Positions 19,652 through 32,200 of a stretch of DNA of 64,000 bases are shown one piece after another; within the stretch, counting starts at the first letter, position 1; each line of letters opens with the position of its first letter. The stretch comes from Marthasterias glacialis (lineage: Eukaryota > Echinodermata > Asteroidea > Forcipulatida > Asteriidae). The notes below the pieces were generated by a model. That model saw nothing but the letters and a program-made list of their open reading frames with translations. It searched no databases and had not been told where the DNA came from. Location of the stretch: positions 2,666,001 to 2,730,000 of the forward strand of contig OU452224.1 of assembly GCA_911728455.2 (NCBI GenBank), given 5' to 3'. Position numbers and translations under genes: made by a program.

Positions 19652-22600
19652 TTAATAAACTCTTGGCAAACTTCTTTGGGCTGTACCGCTAGTGTGTGAC
19701 GTCATACTGTTGAGCCTCGTAGTCCTCTCTGCTGGGCCGAGGGTGGAGCGGCGCGTTGCGTCGGCACCTCTCCCGGACGCAATACTCGCTCTGATATCCA
19801 CCATGGATCGTGCTGAGTGCAGACTGGCTGTACTTCCCGATCCCGTGGGCACAGTCAAGCCCATTCCTCCGGCAGCGTGCAGTTGCGCACCACCAATTCC
19901 AGTATCATCATCCAAGGAAAGTGCACGCTCCCATTTATGGGAGAGTAACCCACTGTCTTCTTCCTCATCGTCTGGTAAGCAGATCTCGGCTATCTCCGGT
20001 ACGCTCACCTGCGCGGGGGTGGCCATCTTGTTGGTCGTAGGTGTCTGGGTGCTCGATGGTGCAGCTGGCCTATCGTTGTCCTCGTTGATCGAGTAAAGTT
20101 TAGTGTTGATGTCTTTACCAATAGTTGTCTCGAAGACTGCCCTCATGAAGGCTTCCTTTCTGAGGAATTTGTCAAGTGCTTTCCTCTGCCATTGAATGTA
20201 CCGGCAGTCTACATCTGCAGTTACGGTCACCTGTACAAAAGAGGAAATAAGCAGAAATAATCGATACAGACCATAATTATTTGTGTAGTGGCTGATTTTC
20301 TGAAGTAAAGGTGTTAAGATCGATGTCTGATTACGTATAATATATTGCTTTGAGTATTACAAGGTAAATACACCATTGACCGTTTCCAAACTTATAGTTG
20401 CCTTGTCATATATGAAATTGAAACCCATTTACCTGAAAACTGGACGGGCCAGCTGAAGTACCGGACCGGTTGCTCTGCCATTCCAGAGAGTCGAGGAATT
20501 GAGCTGGGTATACATTGTGCAAGAAACTACCACCAGCTGCAACTCGCATCCTGTAATACAATAATACAGTAAATACAACTGCAAGTAGACATTTATAAAT
20601 AATACATGATACTTTGGTGTTATTTGGATATGTTGCACAACATTATACGGTAACAACGTAATATAAAAAGACGTCAAAATGTGAGCACAAAAACGTATAC
20701 GTAAACGTATAGTTCTAAAATATTTACATGTAAAATGTAATATAAATCTGCACTTGAAAACAAGAGAACTGAAATAAATATACAAGTCCCCTTCCAAGCG
20801 AAACATGTATACTCTGTTTTAAACTGCGGTTGTGGTTAATGGCCCTGTGCCAGGGTTAATATAAAGTGTAATATGATTAGGAATTATCGATGTTAAAGTA
20901 TGACCATGCTATGTCTAAGTACATGCTATTTTACTTGGTTTGGATATTAAGTAACAAGTAATAGTATCAAGGAAGGCTTCATAGAAATAAAATCTCAGTA
21001 TTTTCGAATAGTAAAACTTAATATCTTTTGAATATTGGTCTGAAGGCAACGTTGTCATTTTTTCTAAAAACGATTCAACAAAATCGGACTTGATTTACTT
21101 CATTAATTTGATTTAAAAACACAAATATCAACAGTGTGCAGTTTCGGTTTATTTCAGAGTCTCCATCTGATTTTGTGTTCTTCCGCATTTGTTAATGTCA
21201 AGACAAGCCATTGGCGATTTGGATGTATAAAACTAAACGCATTGTCATAATGGTGTGGGAACTCGTGCCGCCCATTTAGTCACGCGAGACCGAATTGTAT
21301 TACACATGCTGAGAGAAACTAGGTTGCCTCCATAATTTGATAAGGCGTCCTCGAGTTTTTGACTCTTCGTTGAATTGCTCCCCCGTGCTGGAAGAGTAGC
21401 CAAATTTAATTGTCAAATCTGAAATGTTTCTTGTATTGATTTGTGACACACATGCAATACAGAAAACATCCTTGTTTATTATTGAAGTCATACCCCCCCC
21501 CCCCACAAACCACCTCGATTTATTTTCTCGTATGAAGTTATTTGTTCACTGTAAATGCACAACTTATGTCTTTGATAGCTACAAATCATACATGATAAGG
21601 TTACTAAACCTGAAGTAATTCCATATTAACGAATTACTGTTAATTAACTGGAACGGTCAGTCAGGGGAAAAAAGAATGAGAAAAAAAGAAATGGACATCT
21701 GAAGAGCCACTCGTATTTTCACTTTTAAATATATTTACTGGTTCTCGTTCTGCATAAATTTAATTATTTGTTTGGCGAGTGTAAGGGCAGCATAGGTTTG
21801 TATTAAGATTTTAATGCAATCACCGTATTTGGATTTTTTTGCATTTTCCAGATTTTCACACAGATATTCATGGTGCTTTTAAAATTCAGTAAAAAGTGCT
21901 TCCGACTGCGGATCACACTATCACTTTTTTTAGCCGGTAGTCTAAAAGCATCTTAAGGCGATATGCGTGCGACAAGAGACCTAATACTCTTCCTGTGGTC
22001 TAATGGGTGTAAAGTTCACACATCTCGCCCCTGGGGATTGTCTACCGTAGTTGACATACATGTCGGCGGTAAATCACGACGGGTAGACGCAACAGTCACT
22101 CCCCCTGATGATCCCTAGCTTGAAGATGTGCTGACACCCGATAACGATTTAAGCTTGTTACCCCGCAAGATTGATGATGCCCAGCATCCTTAGTACTCAT
22201 CGGTGTTGACAACGGCCGTCTTTTTTATTTTAGATAACGAGCACCGAGTGCATTTTCACAGCGAATCATTTGTTAATAGGTTGAATGGAAATGAAATTGC
22301 CATGGTAATGGCATGAATTGCAAACACATTGTTTCTAAAGAATGTTTACTTGAAGGGGTCTTATTTAATGTGAGGGCGCTGTCGTTAAGACCATTCGTGA
22401 GTAGCAGATGCTGTGTATTAACGAACGGTCATAGTAATCGTGTATTTTTAAAAAGGAAACATTACAGGAATATGGCCAAGTGTGCAGATAAGCCGCATAG
22501 GAAGCAAAATTCATAGTAAAAGTTTAAGATGGAAAAGGTAAACACAAATGTCGCCTTCGCCCAAGTCTAGACCCACCTTTAAACAGATGTTTTGGATGTA

Positions 22601-23279
22601 GGCTAAATGCAGAGGAGGCTAATATTTAGCTTTTTTTATTTCCACAAAAATGGTCCTTAACACTGACTTGGTGCACAGTCTTTTCCTTTCAAATAAATAA
22701 GACAGTACAAAATCCCATACATTAAGTTTAAGTTGTACAGGTACCCTTTTCAAAAAGTGTTGCAAAATATTTAAAAATGTTAGCTCACCTTCCGGAAATA
22801 AGAAGGGACAGTGCCCGGTCTGTTCTCGTTCGTCCTTCCACGGCATAATGACCCGTTCGGTCAAGTTCGTAGATTTCCCCACCCTTATCAAGTAGCACGC
22901 GAAACTGCTGCCGACTGACATTAAATGGCTTGAAGAGAACTTCGTATATCTTCTGCACATCGTCGTCAAAATTCACGGGATACGTGAGGTAGGAGAGGTA
23001 GATGAGATGAGCAATGTTGGCGATTAAGGCAGAAAGCTCCCACGCCAGACCGTCGGGCCAACATAGTGCTGGTCCGGCCCACAGCACATGGCAAAAAAGC
23101 CCTATGACAAGGCAGATGCGTAGCCACAAGGCCTGGTATATGCCCACGTTAGGGGGGACGAGTAGGCCATTTATGATGACAAAGCAGCCAAGTTGGTAGA
23201 CGGCAGGTTGTGATTGTGTCCATCCTGTGCAGGAAGTTGGTCCGTTGACCCACCCAGTTCCGTTCGTACGGGCTTCCAT
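19652..23279 (-). CDS. POPDC-A: Popeye domain-containing (BVES/POPDC family) cAMP-binding membrane protein, 3 exons
   Basis: Coding exons on the - strand are 23279-22789, 20550-20433 and 20230-19652, with GT-AG junctions in phases 2 and 0, giving 395 residues. ATG 23279 is the first Met in frame; a TGA lies in frame upstream. Residues 1-25 form a short outside segment with an N-glycosylation sequon (Asn6-Gly-Thr). Three membrane helices follow (about 26-42, 47-69, 78-98), then the cytoplasmic Popeye domain (about 105-260) with LFKPFNVSR (115-123), LLISGR (159-164), SFLHN, FLDSLEW (182-188) and FQVT (202-205), ending CRYIQWQR and KLYSIN. The tail (254-395) is Ser/Thr-rich with an acidic stretch DDEEED. 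Family members bind cAMP and modulate ion channels and membrane traffic, mainly in muscle. The usual DSPE is DSLE here (Leu186). It could be orthologous to either vertebrate branch; I cannot assign which. Confidence 0.9.
20551..22788 (-). other. POPDC-A intron 1
   Basis: A 2.2-kb intron with donor GTGAGC and acceptor TATTACAG. It holds a C-run near 21494 and a GC-richer patch around 21990-22220, but no recognised repeat or gene. The short frames inside are not supported. Confidence 0.75.
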
Positions 23280-26200
23280 GTTGAAAACCCACTTTGCTCC
23301 CTCAATGTTCGCAAAAGTAGGTTTTAATGCTTTCACTCACAACTTGCACTTTCCCAGATAATTATTCACCCATCATGAAGTTGCAATCTTTGTCTAACCG
23401 TGCAGCAGCTCTACTTCAAAAGTTTATTATTGCAATGGGGTGACCTATTATGGTAAGTACACCACATGGTCACAGTATTACTTGATACTCCTAACCTGGA
23501 GTTCTATCGGGTTACGATAGCACACTGGTGCTTCATGACTGTGTGGAGCATTCTACATCAATCTTAACCGTTTGCAAGCGGGCGCCAACCACATCATCCA
23601 CGCATAGATACCTTTGATTTCTCTTTACATAATCATGCAGACACATTGATGGAGAGATCACAGTCGGACGGGTGCCTGCGCTCCCCGTATTGCAAAAGCA
23701 TAGTCTTCTTAGTGTTACATGGGAGAACAATCTTCTTCAGCGCAAAGCAATGCGTGACTTGTCAATGAATGGAATGGCAATGATGCGGCAGGAACGCAGG
23801 ATTGTCTGATTGTATAGACAGGGTTTAAAGGTCACGACAGCCCGCCCGAAAGTCACTGAGATCACGCTGGGAGTTGAGGGTCTTGGAATTAGTATATAAA
23901 AAATCGGTGTGTTCTGTGTGTTTTGGTCTCATTTTTCCATCGTTTACAGCATGATATCCTCCTGGTTTGCATTCCATCCATCTTGAAAAAGTGTTAACTG
24001 TGCAGTTTGTTGGCCATGAGACCCAACCTATAGGCGACTTTGTGTCGTTTGGCAAGTTATACAACATTTTTATCTGAACTTTCTTCCAATGTCAATGTGC
24101 ATTCTTTGTGACTACATAGAGACTGTGTAATTACATGTCTAGCCATAATTGGCAACCTTTTGATTATTTGTTTAATGTCGATGAGAAGCTGGTATTTAGG
24201 ATTTGTCACGAACTTTAGGCCTATGTGTCTTTTAAGGGTAACCGTCTAACTAACTTTGTAGTGAAACCTATCAACTTCGGTACTCTTTGCCCTATTGGTT
24301 TTATGACCGTTTTTTCATGCTGAGTATTTTTGTTTTTTTAAGACTAACTTCAATATATAGCACCATGCTTTGCGGCTCAAACTATATGGTATTTCAGTCA
24401 ACCAGGAGTTGTTGTATTTATTGTTCAGACAACAGGACAGTTTTGTTTTGGGGTGTATCACGTTTTCCTATTACTCAATTTACCGCTTGTTGATTTGTGT
24501 TGAATTCATGAAAATAATCCCATCGTGTCATTTGGGACTTGAGTGAATAAGTCAGTATACATGATCAGGATTTCCAGGACTTCTTTAAACCTCATAAATA
24601 ATCCGGAAATATTTTTTCTCGATGAGCCTCATGGAGTCATCATTCTTGCTTAAAGGGATGGTTTACATTATCTTTTTTTCACAAGGGTTACCAAAGGCAA
24701 CTCGATGCTTTACAATAAAAAAATGTCATAATATCACATCATGTATACCTTGCAAAAACGTTGACATCAAAATTTCAGACAATAACCCAAAAAAAAAGAA
24801 AAAAGAAAAGAAAACTAATATGCACAAATATTGACAGTGATGTCGCGACTTCTTATAAAATCAAAGTCACATTGTACATTCCCTTTAAACTTCAATCACG
24901 TCGGGCAAACAACCGTAAGATCCTTATTAACATGGTAATAATATCCATTGATTGATACTACTCATTCACAATGGAAATACATAGGATTGCCCCAATGAAT
25001 CCAAAATATTCATTTATGCTAATCACAGTAAGTTATACAAACCCAAGAAGCTTGAAGTTTCCTGGCATCGTCAAATATGTTAATTAACAGGTAAACAACG
25101 CACCCTGTATTTGGACGGCCTTTATTACATGGGAGTCAACAAGGCTGTCTTCATGACAATATAACGTATTGCTGCTTAATTTATTTATGTAAAACAAAAA
25201 TCTACGAAATTCTATTCGAGAAGCTGATTCGGAGTTTCCATTAAGAATCGAAATTAAAAACCGAACCGAGAAGGTATTACGTTTTATTGTTACTGAAAAA
25301 TTATACTATAATAAAAAGAAATTGCTTAATCAACAACCATACACGATCAGATCTCTACTTTATGAAATAGTAAAATAAACGAGACAGTCTTTGTTTTCCT
25401 AAAACGGGAAACGTCAAACAAAAATAACATGAAGATCGAGTCTTAATTTCAAACTACGGTAACTGTTGTTCTTTCTCTTTCTGGTTGAGGCAAAAAGTGA
25501 ACTTATTTCCAATATTTTACGAGTCTTTACAATTTAATGAAGACTGCTTCCAACACATCTGTGCTTTGTAAGATTGTATACTCGCATCATTTAATGTACT
25601 TCTAGATTCAAAATGGATATGTAATTAGAGAAGAAAAAACCTTTCTGTATTGTAGTTGTTTTTATGTTACATTTGCAATAATGCACCGACCATTATACAA
25701 AATTATGTGCACGCACTTTGGCATTATATGTTTTTTTAGTGGATACCCTGTATAAAAAGTGATATAATATAAAAACATCAATCTGTTATTTAATGTTAAA
25801 AGAAAATTTACAAAATATACATCGTATGAACAAATTTACTCATCAGTAATGAACTGGGAAAATGCAATGTAGATAAAGTTATTTTTGCCATTATGAAACT
25901 TCTAAGCTGTCAACTGTGTGATACCAGATCGCTCCCCATTTTGCATTTTCGGATAATATTTCGCGGGTAAAGTGACACATGATATCAGGCTTTACTCAGG
26001 GATAGACAATTTAAGGGACATGTTTCAGTTTGTTACACAATTTGGGAATAAAATATGTGAATGCAATCCGAGTTTTGCACGAGGCATGATAACTGAGAAG
26101 TACAGAAACCGGACTGAGAAACTTAACGCTCCATATTCGTTGTGGAAACAGTAAAACTAAAGTACCGGTATTGTTTTTGGAAGTCATGGGTACGGTTTTT

Positions 26201-28778
26201 ATTATCTATTTTCAAGTAGCGTTGGAATTGATGCGAATGCCATTAGTATAATCGGTACCTCTTTTTTTTTGCTGACGTTATTGTTTTTCAGTGCTCGCTC
26301 CTTTAAACTCACCTTTCATAATCTTCCGTCCATATTTACTTTGCTCACGGCTAAATTTGAGTATTTGTTGACATCAAAACCTTTAATTAAAAACCCCGTC
26401 TGTGACATTTTGCTCCGTGCTATATAAAGAGATCAAACTACATCGTTAAATAATGAATATGATCTGCTGTATGGATAAAGAACAGAATTTCTAAAGATCA
26501 TCCATCTTCACTTGACAAGTTTGTAATCGAGGCCATCTTAAAGGCAGATGATGTTTAATATTTTTTTATTTAGGTTGTTTAAAAGATTCATTTAATACTT
26601 TACAAACAGGCATCGGTTTTCGTTAGTTACGTCCTTCAATTTGCTATAAAACGCCAAGTTAATAAATTTGACTTTTCTTACTTGTGATTGAGATGGGGGA
26701 AAATAGATGGTATTTTAATTTTGTTCCTTTTAAAAATATTTTATTGAAATCCATTTGGAAATGTCATTCCATTTGCTTTTACCCATTCAAAGACCTTTTC
26801 ATACTCGAAGTTGAATTTATGGCTTGAGAATTCCGTACAAGAGGAAATTAAACTCATACATCAAACTTGAAATAACCTCATTAAATACGCGAACCTCATA
26901 AACGCTAATTAAATTCCTGGATTTATACGAAGGGCCTTTCATTCTAATCCTCAAGTCATATCAGTAATAACCTGTGGACTCTTAATTGGTCCTTTTTCAC
27001 AATTTTGAGAAGATTTCTTTTCGTAAGTGTGTTTAAATTGTATCAATGCTTACTTAAATTGTCTAGTAAGCGATTCCAAATATAGCACACAAAAGTTTCC
27101 CCAAAATGACAGGGAGAAATTTCCCAGGTTGATTGATACAATTTCGCTTTGGATTAAAAGTTGATGATTTTATTTTAATTGATTTTGTTATAAAAGTTGT
27201 ATCATTATTATTTTATCTGCCAACCATGGCCCTTCTATGTCTGTAAGATGATTGCTAATGACTTTTTAAGAAGCCTTTTAAGAATTGTTTAACAAACATA
27301 AATGAATGTGTGTAGTGTTTTAATCTTATGCGAGCAAAGTAATTTTTTTCTGTCTTATTAAGTTATAGTCAAGATAGATTGTGGAAAACACTGTCGACTG
27401 TCAAATAAAAACAAAATAACTAAACATCAAACAAAGAGTTTGGTTATTTATCCAATCTACTCATGAGTGATTTTTTAATGTGAATGTCGAGTGACAACAA
27501 ATGTCAACATTGTACATTTATTTCTTCATTAAACTGTCGCCTCGTGAATTGAGAAAACAATCAATAGCTTCGCACCCAAGCTTTGTTCACTTCTCAGAAT
27601 ATCAAACCTTTCTCTTGAGACTCGAAGGCGACTCTTTTATTTGTATTCCAAGTTAATTAGCTGCTCTGAAATCGGCCTTATATGAAATGCCTCTTTATTC
27701 AGAGAAATTTTGCTCAGAAGATTAAGGGCAAATTTTTTAACAAGATCAAAATCCAACGCTTATGCACTTGCAGTCAACTTGGGAATTCCAGATACTAGTC
27801 TAAATGTCATTTGCTCTTGTTATTTGCATATTGTCTAGTAATACAGCAGCGATTTTCTTTCTTGTATTCCCAGTTACATGCAATGCAGTAGAAAAGCCAT
27901 GCAGGTTCGTGCATGAATGTGCATTCGCATGATGCAATGCTGCAATTCAAGCAGCGAAAGATCAAATAGTAATTTCATTGATATCCATTTTTGGAAACCA
28001 TTCAAATCTGTTCAAAATGTGTCTATTGTTCCTTGAAAGCCATGGGTCCATACACTATTTATAGTCATTGTATCTCGCCAGTTTTACCAAATTTAATTCA
28101 TGCCGTCTCAAAATAAAATTCATTTAAATTAAAGCATTTCGGAATACAGGCAGCTGTGGTAACACAAAAACTGTTGAAGTGATAAATTGCTTTCTGGTTA
28201 TTTCTAATGGTCAGAATTTGTTTTTATAAATAGAAGAAATATTATTGTTCACTCTTTAAATGGGTTATGTTTTTCCACCATCAAGCCTCGTTTCGGAAGT
28301 GTGTTTGGTTGAAAAACAAGATGGCTGCATCACAGCTGTAGTCACTTCACATCATCTTTGATATTTCTATCCTATACCTCTATTGTGTTTGATGTCATTA
28401 TAGGCCAGACTTTCTGACATATTCGAGCACCAGATTGCTACAAATCTTCACAGTATGTACCTTGTGTGTAAAGGCAATGAACAACAGCCGAGTTTATCTC
28501 TGGTATCAACCGTGGCATTTACTTTGGTATCCCGTTAAATAATTACATTTGTCTAACTTGGGGTTGTACCCACTGTTTAGTAAGTTAATAAGGCCCGCGC
28601 ATTTTGCACCAACAGCTTTGCTTTGACATCTTCCAGGAGGAAGGCAAAAGACTACTTTGAAATATCGATTCTTTCTGCATTGTTTGTAAAAAGTAGTCGA
28701 AACTTCCAGATTTGTCAGAGTCCCAAAACTGTTAAACTGTTCGTGATTTTAATACTCGAATAATGTCCCATCCTTTGC
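23280..28778. other. Upstream flank of POPDC-A, non-coding
   Basis: The 5' UTR of POPDC-A begins here, reading leftwards. No clear upstream acceptor, TATA box or noncoding exon was identified. A TTAA-type MITE lies at 24650-24888. The remainder is AT-rich with no coding frame I recognise. Confidence 0.55.
24650..24888. mobile_element. 239-bp MITE with TTAAAGGGA termini
   Basis: The left end TTAAAGGGATGGTTTACATT and the reverse complement of the right end TTTAAAGGGAATGTACAAT form terminal inverted repeats. TTAA at each end (24650-24653 and 24885-24888) fits a TTAA target-site duplication. The interior contains an A-rich tract (about 24788-24816) and no transposase. It is probably a piggyBac- or Kolobok-related MITE. 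Confidence 0.7.
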
Positions 28779-29206
28779 GTGTCGTGGCCGAGCGGATAAG
28801 AACACCGGACTCAAGCTCTGGTGTCTTTGATCAGCAGAGTGTGGGTTCGAGTCCCGGTCGTGACACTTGTGTCCTTAAGCGAGACACTAATAACCATTAT
28901 TGCTTCGTCCTTCGGATGGGACGTAAAGCTGTTGGTCCCGTGTGTTGTGTAATGCACGTAAAAGAACCCAGTGACACTTATCGCAAAGTGAAGGGGTTCG
29001 CCCCGGTGTTCCTGGTTTGATCGGCTGCAGATTGCGCCACAGCACCTTGTGAACCATTACATGGTGCTATGTAAAGGAACAGGTCTCATACTTCAAAAAC
29101 GTAACTCATCATACCTCGCATAAAAAAAATATTGAGCGCTCTGAGACGCCCATAGGGTGTGATAAAGCGCTATATAAAAACTGCGTATTATTATTATTAT
29201 TATATT
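28779..29206 (+). mobile_element. Full-length-looking tRNA-derived SINE with ATT-repeat tail
   Basis: The head (about 28781-28864) reads GTCGTGGCCGAGCGGATAAG (A box), with a long variable arm and GGGTTCGAGTCCCGGTCGTG (B box), as in type II tRNAs (Leu/Ser). A ~300-bp body follows, containing GGATGGGACGTAAAGC, GCACGTAAAAGAACCCAGTG, GAAGGGGTTCGCCCC and GAGCGCTCTGAGACGCCC. The 3' end is AAAGCGCTATATAAAAAC and then (ATT)n. This is the classic three-part SINE layout. The open frame at 28763-29020 lies inside it and is not a gene. Confidence 0.85.
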
Positions 29207-32200
29207 AAGATGAAGTCAAGGCTTTGATGATAGTGATTCTTTTCTGTGTTTTGTTCACTTTAACGTTATATATTTAAGAGGTTGTTTTTCAAATATCTTT
29301 TATGTCAAGAATTGATGCTAAGGCGTCTACGGTAGTGGATTTCAATTTATCATTCTTGACATATTCGACACTGGTCTGCCTGCTTCAACGAACTTTTAAC
29401 CAACGTTTGGTGTAAACAAATTTGTGCTATAAATATAACTCATTTAAAAACCCTTTCTCTTCAGCAGTATAGGCCAAGCTTACTGAATACGGCATATTGC
29501 AGTTCATTACAATACGCACTCATACCGCGATAACACAATAAAAATAGAGTCGATCATTAAATGTCCAATATATTCAATTAGGCAACCAACCAAAGCATTT
29601 TATTTCAAAAGGAAGCAGCGCACACCCTGAGGCATGGAAATCTTAATGTTCTTCGTTTTAAGTCGCAGATCAGATTCTGCTGAATTCAATGATTCTGGTT
29701 AAATGCACTTTAAAACAAACCGCTGTGCAGAAAAACCAAACCGTGTTGAACAATGAAGCCCCAGGGATGTATGGAAACTATTCCAAAAGATTTTCCTCCG
29801 TCGTGAGGAGTGACAAAGACACAAGCTTTGTCACGGGTATACTCCACAGTCACGTCTAATCAATCTAATGGAATGATATACGGTAAATAGTTCCGTCAAC
29901 CTGACCAAATACACTAGCCATCCGAGAGTGCCTCGGTAGATTGCAGTGTCGAGTCGTAGACAGTTTCAAAGAACCACTCCAGGCTCAGAGATATTGTGAC
30001 AGCTGCGCCCGAACAGGCGCATTCTATCCACTCATAGTACAGTACTTATCTTCGCTGCGAAGTTCGTAATCACCATCTTTGTTTTTACCTTGAATTAGTA
30101 AAGAACATAAACCTTGAGTTAAATGTATACAAGTATAGCCAAAGTATGGCCTTATCAACCAATTTTGATCGTGGTTTTAATTTGTTTGTAAAATGCCTAT
30201 CGTACTTTGGGAATATCATGATGTACCCAAACACAGAGCAATGACCAAAGCACGTCATGTGGTTCGATTCCCATCCAGTCCCTTTTGATTTCCTCGCAAT
30301 TTAAATTGCGTGTGCATGCTTCCCTTGCCTAAAAATGCGCCCATTTAAAGGCAAACTAAACAATAATAATTATGGAATATACCGTAGAAGGAGTTTGATT
30401 TGTTCGTTATCGTCATTAGATAGCATATTTGGCCTTATGTTTTCGCAATTATTGTACTGTTGAAGGTAAGGCCGAGAAGCCTCACCCATGTTGTCCTACC
30501 ATAGAGCAAGGACCACGTCTATGATTGTATATTGTCCATCCGGCCTTTTATTCTGCGATGGACAGGTCATCTCATTTCTTAGAATAAACCTAAACAAAAG
30601 CCGTGGGGGAATTATATCACAATCAGTGTATGTGTCTAATTAATGGATATCCTCACAATATGACACTGAAAATCCGAATTAACATTCACTTTGTCAATCT
30701 TAAGAAAGTCACGTGGCCTTTCTTCAAGACCAAATCTTTTTCAAAAGGACCTTGTTGCGTCAGTTTTTAGTGTTAAGTTTATTTAGTTTGCTGACTTGGT
30801 TTTTTGTTTCCCTAAACTAATCCTGACGTCTCTGTAAAGCATATGCTTCACACTGTTAACATAAAGGGCTGTGTCACACCTGGCATCTAGTGTAAAAAAA
30901 AATATTATTTGCTTGTTTATATCCGTTTAAAATCTTTGGAGGGAAGCTTTGGGCAAGAGGTGTTCAGTGTAGCGTTATAATGACAGGTGTAATCGGTTGT
31001 CTTTTGTATTGGTGACCAATGTATTCGGAAATTATTAATGAAATACGATGTTTCCATGGATTTACTAATCACTTGATTAAAATAATTTTGCTGTTAAGAT
31101 TTTGTCCGGCTCTACCCATACCCACAATAATATCATGTCTTCTTTCGTATGTGAATCATGTTTTGATGAAGGTAGTTCCTGTCCATCAACATATATTGCT
31201 TCTCCCGACCTCGGAATGTTAACATCCTTGTGAGAGTTCGGGAGAGGAGAGATTCAAGGCATGCCAGTCCGGCCGGACTTGCTGCACGTCAGCCATGCTC
31301 CCAATGCCTATCACCGGAACATATCCAATCCCAAGGAGACACAAAATATTATGTCTGCCCGATCTATTAAAAAGCAGCCGTAAATTGAATCTTCTTTCAA
31401 TTTCTTTTTGACATCAAGGTGGCTTGAGACCTTGTAACACTCTGAAGTCACTGTGGAGGACAGAACCCATGGGACAACGTGATGTTGTTTGTCACATATT
31501 TAAACCCCATCTGCTTCGAGGTTGAACGGGGTAACAATTTGAATGGATTTATAGACGAACAAAGTGGAGTCGTTTCCTTCAGTTGGGCCTGTTTATAGGC
31601 GGAATGTGTTTTACTGACTGTGTGGATAATTTGCCGGTTCTATTTTAAACTCCGAGATATTTGATACAGAATCAAATTAACGTTTCATCTGCACCATAGG
31701 TTGACTTGCATTCGTCAAACCAAAGTGTATTCTCTGATTCTGGTTTATAAAAACGTTGATCAGAAATTTATAAAAGTTTGTGATTAAAACTGCAGCGAAC
31801 CTTAAGACAACTTTCCATTTAATTTGAAATGTTTGATTGATGCAAGATTTGTTTACTTATGGCATACGATTCAGATTAAATTTATGTAGTAAGTTGAAAT
31901 CCTTTTGAAGGCTATATAACGGTTATGCAGTACAGTGAAGTCGATGTTAGTGGTATGCGTATTTATGAGACCCCTCCGATGACATCCCGTCGATAAGCCA
32001 CTTAATGACTTTTAAGTGACATTTGGCATTTGGGCAACATGCATTAGGACGTGCGTCTCATGCTGGGCGATACCACGCAAAACGTGTGGTATATTTTCCC
32101 CAGGATGGACATTACAAGTAATTATGTTGACTTACACATGATGCTGAAAAATTATATCAAACTTTTTAAAGGGATAGAAAAACACTTTTGACATTTCCGT

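Noticed and set aside
19692-20096. 134-residue + strand open frame
   Set aside because: It is the antisense shadow of POPDC-A exon 3, which has strong family similarity and correct splice sites.
22785-23336. POPDC-A start at 23336
   Set aside because: That codon is GTG, preceded directly by an in-frame TGA. The first ATG, at 23279, places the usual short glycosylated N-terminus before helix 1.
28781-28864. Functional tRNA-Leu/Ser gene
   Set aside because: The A and B boxes are present, but the arms do not pair cleanly and a SINE body with an ATT tail follows directly.
28763-29020. 85-residue open frame
   Set aside because: It lies entirely within a tRNA-derived SINE.
30241-30290. tRNA or SINE at the B-box-like GGTTCGATTCCC
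   Set aside because: No convincing A box at the right distance and no recognisable SINE body.
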